Below, in pieces: positions 57,701-64,000 of a DNA stretch of 64,000 nt. A program made the translations under genes and the position numbers. Within the stretch, counting starts at the first letter, position 1. Every line of letters begins with the position of its first letter. The notes beneath the pieces are model-generated. The model was not told the origin of the DNA, made no database searches, and saw only the letters and a list, made by a program, of their open reading frames with translations. The stretch comes from Mactra quadrangularis (lineage: Eukaryota; Mollusca; Bivalvia; Venerida; Mactridae): NCBI GenBank assembly GCA_025267735.1, contig CM046304.1, positions 25,361,381 to 25,425,380 on the forward strand. The letters are read 5' to 3'.

Positions 57701-60700
57701 ACAGTGATATATATTATGTACAATAATGTCATCAGTCATTAGTTTACATTTTGAGCACAGTGCAGGTATACTACATGACATCAATTTTGCGAGTGTATTA
57801 ACTGCGCACATATAAAAATGTCTTTTCTCTGGAGCCGTCCTAATTTTTGTCCAAAAAATACAGGGACGATTTTCACGTAAAATACTGGACATTTCCGGTT
57901 GTTTATTGTGAATTCTGTTCAATTGTTCACGAGTATTAATATTCAAAACATGTCTGGCTAAAATATGTTTCCATTGATATTTTGATGGGAATGATCCGGT
58001 TTTAATGTAAAGGTTTAGGTATTCAGTTAAGTCATATATATTTAATAACCTCATAATATCTGGGATAAAACCAAGGACTTGCCTCTCGTCGTTGATATAA
58101 TGAGTTAGTCTATTAAGAAAGATTTTCTTCGCCAGGTATTTGGTTGGAAGGCGACAAAGTTGCCCCAGAAATTGGAGTTTTTGATGATTGATCTCAGTTT
58201 CTATATTTGATACCCCCAGTAAGCACAATGATAGATCAGTGTCTGTATAACTTGGGAGTCTTTGCATAAGCTTAACACAATATCGATGTGATCGTTCTAA
58301 AGTCAACATGCTCGAGCTGGGTACATTATTCCATAGTGGACATCCATACAAAGATTTTGGTAATACTATATTCTTATAAATAGTTCTCCAGGTTGCTGGA
58401 CTAAGACTTGTACTATAAAATGTATTACTCATAACACTCAATAAAGTACATCGCAGTTTTTTACTCGATTCGTTTATGTTTGTTATGTTATTCATATATT
58501 TATCTAAGTGTATTCCTAGATGCACATAATTTTCAGTTTCATTTATAAGGTTGTCACCCAGATACCATTGTCTACATTGTTTGTTGTATTCATGCTCTGT
58601 CTCGTTAAAAACCACTACAGAGCACTTTGACGGGTTGTACAAATACTGCCATTGTTTTGAGTACTGGTCACACATATTTAACATTGTCTGAAGACCAGAC
58701 TTAGAAAACGATATCAGCAGCATGTCATCGGCGACTGTTGGACTTGATATATTTTGGTCATAAACACAGATGCCTAAATTACTTGATTGTAATTTATTAA
58801 TAAGTTCATTGATGTACAATAGATATAATATGGGGGAACTGCATCCGCCTTGCCTGGTACCCTGAAGGATAGGAAACCAGTCCGAGATAAAACCTTGGTT
58901 TCGTACACGGCTTGTCATAGTGGAATACATGTGACGAATAACTTTGTAGAAATGAGGTTTAATATCGGCTTTAATGAGTTTATACATGAGTCCGCTATGC
59001 CAGACTCGATCAAAAGCCTGTCGAGCGTCAAGGAAAGCTACAAATACTTTGCTTTTATTTTCACGTCCATATAGAATACTCTCTTTCAATACGAAGGACG
59101 ACATGAGACAACCTAGCTCTTTCTGAAACCCGCCTTGTTGGGTATTGATATTATACAGTATTTGCGTTTCCATTTTATCAAGCAGTACCATTTCAAACAA
59201 TTTGAGCACACATGATGACAACGAAATGGTCCTGTAGCTGTTCGGATCATCGCGCCGTTTGTTGTGGCCTTTATGAATGGTAACAATATCCGCTTTGTTC
59301 ATTTCTGTGGGCACATATCCGTAACGTAACATTTTATTAAATAAGTTACATAAAGCTTGATGAGTCAAGTCATTCGCGAAATTTATTTGTTTATAGTATA
59401 TGGCATCTGTACCACAGCTTTTATTGCGTTTGCATTTAGATAAAGAGTGTTTAATATTGTCTAAAGTCAATTGCACACAAGAACTTAAATTATTTTCAAT
59501 TTGTAAGTCAAATGTTGACACAAAATTCTCCACTGTCGTTTTCCAGGAATCATCGAATGAATTATTGTTCTGTGGAGTATACAAAATAAAGCTTCCACTG
59601 ATTGGTTATAGAGTCAGTGTCTCTGTATGTAATATTGTCAAACACCATCTCAGATCCCTGCTTGTTGCATTGATTATTTCTACGCCTGTTTACTAAGTTC
59701 CAAAATTGATTGATGTCTGTTTCTGCCACGTGGTCAATTTTGTCATCCTGTTGTTTCATAAAGTTCGCTACGTGGCGTCTGTGGCACTTTCTAAAATGGC
59801 GTTTTGCCCGTTTGTAATTAGAAAACGACGAATGACCATAGTTGCGAGGTCGACCGCAAATGGTCCATACAGAATGCAGGCGTTTCAATTCTTTGCTCAG
59901 CTCTGTAAGTTCGTCACACCAATAGGGTTTCAAGTGATGTTTAAATTTACGTTTACGGATACTTTTTGATGTGCCGTTCTTTAAGCAACGAACAAGATTA
60001 TGATAGTATGTATCAATGTCCATGGTACTTTGTAATTCAACATTGGTCATGTGTTTTAGGTCACTGTCATTGTCAAGAATATTTTTGTACAATTTAATTT
60101 CATGATCACTAACTTTGCTCCAATTAATAAACGGTGGCGTTGTCGTGTTGTCTGTCCGATTTATGTTTCCTCGTAAGGTCAACTCACATCTTATTGGTCG
60201 ATGACGTGAGACATTTAATGAGTCGTCATCGATGACTTCAACTAATGAAACATATGATGTCTTTTCAGTGGGTATTAGAATATAGTCGATACATGAATGA
60301 ACCTTATTGTCATATGATACAAATGTGTCACTGGCACCTAAACAGATATCAAGATTATTGATTGGAGATAAACCAGTGTCTTCTATGAAATCAGTGAAAT
60401 GCTTGTCTCTAGATGACTTCTTTACAGATACATGTTTAGAGTTAAAGTCTCCCATGAAATTAACAATTCCTTGCTCATGATATTGGCACCATAAATTATA
60501 GAGTTTATCAATATAGTCTTTATACACATAAACAGAGTGGTTACTACAAGGAAGATAAACCTGAAATACAAACATATATTGATTCTTAGCATACTGGAAT
60601 TGTATACCTATAATACGATCATCATCGATCGGAATAGGTGTAACAAAATTGTCATGTCTAATATGCCACATGATGGCCACACCACCTTTACCTACACGTC

Positions 60701-63700
60701 TATTGCTTGGCATTGATAGCGATTTATCAGATACACCATACGCTTTAAAATCACTATGGATAGAGTTTAAAATATACATGTCATGTTCATACAACCAATG
60801 CTCGGATATACCATTATATATAACATTTCGTTCATTTAGGCTATAAGAGATAAGAAAACCTTGCTGACATTATGATTTTATACTTGAAATTTCATAACAT
60901 TGATAACATTTGAAAGTTCTGAGTCATTAAATTACTCTGAAAAGTATTTCATTTATTTGCACGTAAAACATCAGTTTCACATTACCGCCTTTTATGCAAT
61001 GTAATGCGTTAAATGGCGTGAACGTGCTTCCGTAACGTAAATATTACATTGTCTCGACTCATTATTTTCGATAAGTCAAATTGCGAAAAAGGTAAATAGT
61101 AATTCATGATTCTTCATTCTAGAACTCATAACTTAAATATTCTTATATTCATATTTGTATGAAAATATGATTTTGCACTGAATTCGTTGTTTTTATCGTT
61201 ATGACAGTCACATGGAAGGTCAAGGTTATGTGGCAAATGTGATCATGGTTTCCAACACATTTTAGGGCGTGCAACTCATTGTATTTGCTAAATGCATTGT
61301 ATATTTGTAGGAGAACATGTTGATGAGATACAAACTTACATTTGTCAAACAGAGAAAGGTTTATTTAATACAGTTGACATTGTTATTGAAATTATTCAAG
61401 CGGACGCTCGCATTATGACGTCACAAATGAAACGTATGGTTTGCGCTTGCTGCCATCATAGTTACTAATAAACCACAAAATAAATCGATTAATTTTGCAC
61501 ATTTCCCTTAGTTAGATTTTCAAGATATTTAGTATCCTGGGGTGGCCATATTTCGTCACCTTAAGGAAATGAATGAATACAATGTTAAATTTGTAATTTT
61601 AAACTGACTTTTTATTTTTAAAATATGTAAATGAATCATAAAGCTTTTATTCCATCAACTTTTCTAGGGTTTATTCTGTCAAATAACGTTAGTAAAAACA
61701 ATGTTTTGAGGCTGGGTACAAATGCAGACGACTGTTTAAGCAGGACCAAAAATCAACACTGCAAAATAAAAATAAGTTTTTTCTTCATTTTTGTGAAGCA
61801 AATCACCGTTTATTTATTTATATACAATATTTAGATCTTTTACCTCAAATTTGTGTTGTTTCTTCAACAATTTTATGACAAAAAAATCGAAATTCCACCA
61901 TTTTAAATATTGACATGTTTACCGGTAGTGTAAAATCACAATCAGTGCAGGTTTGGCTCCGCCTACAACGTCGCTCCGCCCTACGTTAAGATTTCGAGCT
62001 AAAAACGGGAATCTAAGCTTATTTTAGTGATTTTATAAAAAAGATTACTTAAATTTTAGTATTGCTCAATGCTTTTAGGATTTAAGGTGGGGTGACGAAA
62101 TTAGGTCAGTGACGAAATTAGGACCTCCTACGATATATTATTTAAAGTAAATGATTCTTAGTTCTAGGTCAAATTTTAAATTTATTGGCCCATTTATAAT
62201 CATACTGAAGCAATGTAACTTCAATTTATACTGGGCTGCATTCAGTTAGCAGTTAGCGTTAGCCAAACGCAGTTACCGTTATGAACGGTTAATTGAACGA
62301 CCCATTGAAGTGTGAACGTTTAAAGATGGCGAACAAGAGAGTCGTTACTTCTATTTTATTAGAAGAGGGGGACTTGTTTTTCTTGTTTATTTGTTTTTTT
62401 TTGTTAATGTTTTGATCTAAATCAACGGGAGTAAAACCGTCGACTACGTTAAACCAAATACGGAATTTAAATTTATGGGGTTTTCCGTCCGTGCATAGGC
62501 GGTACAAATAAAGTTGTATACACATTATTGCTAAACAGCACGAACTATGAATTAAATACTTCTGTTCTTTTTTACACACGTTTTCATTGTAACAGTGAAA
62601 GTTTGTTTGTACCGGAGGGGAAACCACAAATATTTGAATTTCGGATATAGTCTATTCGCTATTGCAGTTACTAACTTGCAAAATGTACTGGAACTTTTTT
62701 GTTTCAGGTCGTTTCATATTCGCGTACCATATACAATGTACTTAAAAGCGTTAGCTGTTGGCCTTAAACGTTTTCCGCTAACAGGCCGTTCAATTATGAT
62801 TGTTAGCGAACGTTACAGAACGTTCGCTGTAACTGAACGCAGGGCTGTTACCTTATAATAGTATACACAGTTTAACATTTTCAACACTTTTATAAACATG
62901 TCCTATAAGAATATTATATTTATTTTTACAATACTTGTGTCAGTTCTTACTGTGTAGTTTCTCGACTTACTCAATTTGTAGCACGCAAGGCTTCTAATCA
63001 AGGAGCCGTCATTTTTTGTCAATAATGACAAGTTCTATAGAAATATATACTTTATTTTCAGGTTTTGTGAAAATACTCACTATATTCCACAATATGTTCA
63101 AGAGAGAAATCCACAACAACATTTTTCTAACATTCACGATGATTTGACTAAAGCTGTTGAAAGTATTCATCAACTAGAAACTGATTGTGAGAAGGTTGAT
63201 ACAGATTATGAGAAGAGCAAAGCAGCGTGTAAAGAAGACATTGACCAATACAGGAAAGAAATCAACGGCGCCATCAATAAAATAGAAGAACGCACATTGG
63301 CCGAACTTGAAACCAAATACAAGACAGGTAAGCAGGCAATCATTGAAAACAACAAGACAATTAAAGACATAAAATCCGATGTAACGCGTTACCTGAGTGA
63401 CCTTTTTTCTGAACAAGTAAATCTAGCACAAAAATTTGTTTTGGCCATTTTAAGTAAAACACTACTTAAGCGAAGCAAGGATCTTAACTCAAGATCAACG
63501 GTGAATCAAACGCCAACAACACGTTTCAGTAGAAATACTGACATATTAGCTTTTCTATTAAATGTACTAACCTTAGGAGTAATAAGTACTCCAGGAAATC
63601 AAGACACCATGAAAACATCATTAAGAGATAAACAAACCAGTCAACCAGCATCTACACCCGCTACAACAACAACAACTGGTGCTACCGGAAGTAGTATAGG

Positions 63701-64000
63701 TACAGGTAATGTTAGAAAAGTATCACAGAAATCAAAGAAACAACGTTTATACAAAGTAGTAAATAAGTCTAAATATAACATAAAACAGTCTGATGATAGA
63801 AATATATGTAATATAGAGTCATCATGTATAGTAGATGATAGTTGTATAGCACTTGCTGACTTTAATAATAAAAAGTTAAAATTAGTTGATAGTAAAACTT
63901 ATAACATTATTTCATCATTAGTATTAGATGCTGCACCTATGTCTGTGAGTAGATTAGATAGTGGAGGTGTCGTTGTATGTCTTAATAATAATAATACTTT
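51346..64000 (+). CDS. RING-less TRIM-like B-box/coiled-coil protein, 3' end beyond window
   Basis: Two exons, 51346-51710 and 63062-64000, join in frame across a split Lys codon (aa|g) with gtatgt donor and ttttcag acceptor, giving 434 codons without a stop. B-box 1 is at residues 26-66 (C26, C29, C42, C45, C50, C53, H57, H66). B-box 2 is at 93-128 (C93, H96, C105, C113, C116, H121, C124, H128) and is completed only by the splice. A coiled coil follows at about 145-240, then a TTTTT-rich linker, then a segment ending DSKTYNIISSLVLDAAPMSV that resembles the start of an NHL-like propeller. There is no RING before B-box 1, so ubiquitin-ligase activity is not indicated; a scaffold or decoy role is inference. 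The ATG at 51346 (aaaATGg) has a stronger context than an in-frame one at 51295. Such TRIM-like genes are expanded in bivalves. Confidence 0.85.
51770..51935 (+). repeat. Intron segment duplicated at 54255-54420
   Basis: ttattggcacagaaacgttt and ttgtagactattaaattgta recur as ttattggcacaaaaacgatc and ttgtagtctattttattgta in the same order and orientation. Confidence 0.6.
51947..52609. mobile_element. Candidate MITE with GTCGGCTGC ends, about 663 bp
   Basis: Left cgtcagtcggctgcaaaaa and right ttttagcagccgaccgacg are inverted copies. ttat flanks both ends. No ORF is found. Confidence 0.6.
52826..53119 (-). repeat. tRNA-derived SINE, family A (copy 6), with target-site duplication
   Basis: The head on the minus strand has tagctcagttgg and a ggttcgatttcc-type B box. 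Exact 14-bp copies of ttatcctaattagt flank it (52812-52825 and 53120-53133). It lies in the TRIM-like intron, antisense. Confidence 0.9.
53537..53690 (+). repeat. tRNA-derived SINE, family A (copy 7, partial)
   Basis: Starts at the actgattgaggggtcgtagg region, so the A box is missing, and runs through cattctccctcctaccagtt to gtcactgagaaaatt. Confidence 0.7.
53975..54990 (+). repeat. Direct duplication inside the TRIM-like intron
   Basis: 53975-54220 and 54750-54990 share blocks in order: ttcataatgtagta, tacgaatatt, gtacaac(c/g)aatgtta, and aactgaggtgaaaatctgg or aactgaggtgataatctggg. The segment between contains the copy of 51770-51935. Confidence 0.65.
54457..54586. repeat. Short fold-back
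   Basis: ttttttctcaactgtc near the left end is complementary to gacagttgagaaaaaa at the right; tacggtgaatgatt and aatcattcat pair roughly further in. Confidence 0.55.
55319..55625. repeat. Fold-back with arms of about 90 nt
   Basis: Left arm blocks (aaagattgtacatttc, gaatttagggttttcatgtc, gccgagttataacgtat) are matched in complement by ataactcggccattggtgaa, gacatggaaaccctaaattc and gtacaatcttt. A loop of about 120 nt separates them. Confidence 0.75.
55965..56330 (+). repeat. Degenerate tandem repeat, three units
   Basis: aactgggattcaactcattt, aactgggattcaagtcattt and aactaggattcgagtcaat occur at about 55978, 56118 and 56292; the first two are followed by ttgacatatttggacgaa. Confidence 0.55.
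56511..56660. repeat. Short repeat with ggacaaaaagtcccat, five units
   Basis: ggacaaaaagtcccat occurs at about 56515, 56531, 56566, 56594 (as ccccat) and 56630, irregularly spaced. Between units are short hairpins such as atgtcatttttgacat. The minus-strand ORF of 66 codons is a repeat translation. Confidence 0.75.
57506..59584 (-). pseudogene. LINE reverse transcriptase and C-terminal zinc region
   Basis: 692 codons. RT fingers start near residue 60. Motif A is FLDARQAFDRVWH (about 181-193), motif B LQGTRQGGCSSPILYLLYIN (about 240-259), motif C PTVADDMLL (about 283-291), with both palm Asp positions kept. Near residue 630 CSKCK...HNIYHC looks like a zinc knuckle. The apparent start is a TTG at the frameshift; the frame really continues from the upstream endonuclease. 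The reading frame itself has no stop, so the insertion is fairly young. Confidence 0.85.
59562..60794 (-). pseudogene. LINE APE-type endonuclease
   Basis: 410 codons plus an open extension upstream to about 60850. It has GKGGVAIMWHIR, FMGDFNSKH (the GDFN motif), IDYILIP and SRHRPIRCEL. APE-type nucleases usually have S-D-H near the end; here it is S-R-H, which may be a family variant or an inactivating change. The end ITNQWKLYF should run into LYTPQNNN of the RT frame; one base change of frame separates them. Confidence 0.8.
60881..61534. other. Intron stretch, nothing identified
   Basis: AT-rich intron sequence without paired element ends, SINE heads or coding frames. Confidence 0.45.
61535..62128. 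repeat. Possible inverted-repeat element
   Basis: tatttcgtcacctta at the left is roughly complementary to taaggtggggtgacgaaatt at the right, where gtgacgaaattagg occurs twice. Arms are short and the assignment is weak. Confidence 0.3.
62231..62845. mobile_element. Candidate MITE with long inverted ends
   Basis: The left end gggctgcattcagttagcag with gaacggttaattgaacgacc pairs with the right end gccgttcaattatgattg and actgaacgcagggctg in nested order, with mismatches, over roughly 75 nt. The 112-residue ORF inside is not recognisable. Confidence 0.55.
63062..64000 (+). CDS. TRIM-like gene, exon 2 (open at window end)
   Basis: Begins FCENTHYIPQYVQERNPQ and stays open for 313 codons. Charged heptad-like helix (ESIHQLETDCEKVDTDYEKS through KTIKDIKSDVTRYLSDLF), then a Ser/Thr-rich linker (TPATTTTTGATGSS), then a lysine-rich stretch, then CIVDDSCIALADFNNKKLKL. 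No stop before 64000. Confidence 0.85.

Larger units (their letters stand above)
57180..60880 (-). mobile_element. Nearly full-length LINE (endonuclease + reverse transcriptase), 5' truncated
   Basis: Antisense within the TRIM-like intron. It carries an APE-type endonuclease, RT and zinc-knuckle tail, in two frames broken by one frameshift near 59580. An upstream extension without Met reads NGISEHWLYEHDMYI and includes the likely catalytic Glu, so only a short N-terminal piece is missing. 3' and 5' limits are approximate; no target duplication was established. The clade (I, Jockey or CR1 group) is not settled. Confidence 0.85.

Noticed and set aside
59400..59969. Plus-strand ORFs of 87-98 codons
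   Set aside because: They are antisense shadows of the LINE coding frames.

Overview
The window looks like nuclear DNA from a repeat-rich invertebrate, most likely a bivalve mollusc. It is strongly AT-rich with very low gene density. It carries tRNA-derived SINEs with readable A and B boxes, several decayed LINEs, many MITEs and fold-back elements, several tandem arrays, a TRIM-type gene of the kind expanded in bivalves, and genes split by long introns. The species assignment is inference; the eukaryotic, repeat-dominated character is directly visible.

Only two host loci are supported, both on the + strand. The first (about 34.2-47.0 kb) is an intron-bearing copy of EXOSC10/Rrp6, the nuclear-exosome 3'-5' exoribonuclease. 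Thirteen exons can be read with good splice signals and a recognisable DEDD-Y nuclease plus HRDC. However, exons for the N-terminal PMC2NT region are missing, one exon has an internal deletion and a 376-bp MITE inside it, two further exons carry single-base frameshifts, and the C-terminus stops early. I read it as a decayed DNA-level duplicate. The second gene (51.3 kb to beyond the window end) is a RING-less TRIM-like protein: two B-boxes, a coiled coil and the start of what looks like a repeat or propeller region. It is split by an 11.35-kb intron that holds a nearly full-length but frameshifted LINE on the opposite strand.

Layout: 0-16 kb is intergenic, with SINEs, Tc1-like and hAT-like MITEs, fold-back elements and a short tandem array at 8.6-9.4 kb. 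16.4-20.4 kb is a dense cluster of four tandem-repeat families (about 460, 215, 148 and 77 bp). 20.4-22.3 kb is a dispersed repeat split by a 1.47-kb DNA transposon. 22.9-25.2 kb carries nine copies of a near-palindromic GTAACGTATGTTAC-like motif around an unidentified coding-like stretch. 25.7-33.5 kb holds SINEs, fold-backs and a composite 2.4-kb element. 33.6-35.6 kb holds two LINE remnants flanking the first EXOSC10 exon. 34.2-47.0 kb is the EXOSC10 copy, whose introns are full of repeats. 47.7-48.2 kb is another LINE tail. 49.35-50.3 kb is a GC-richer 180-bp satellite. 50.9 kb to the end is the TRIM-like gene and its intron.

The two host genes have no evident functional link. No rRNA gene, intact tRNA gene, CRISPR array or prokaryotic operon was found.
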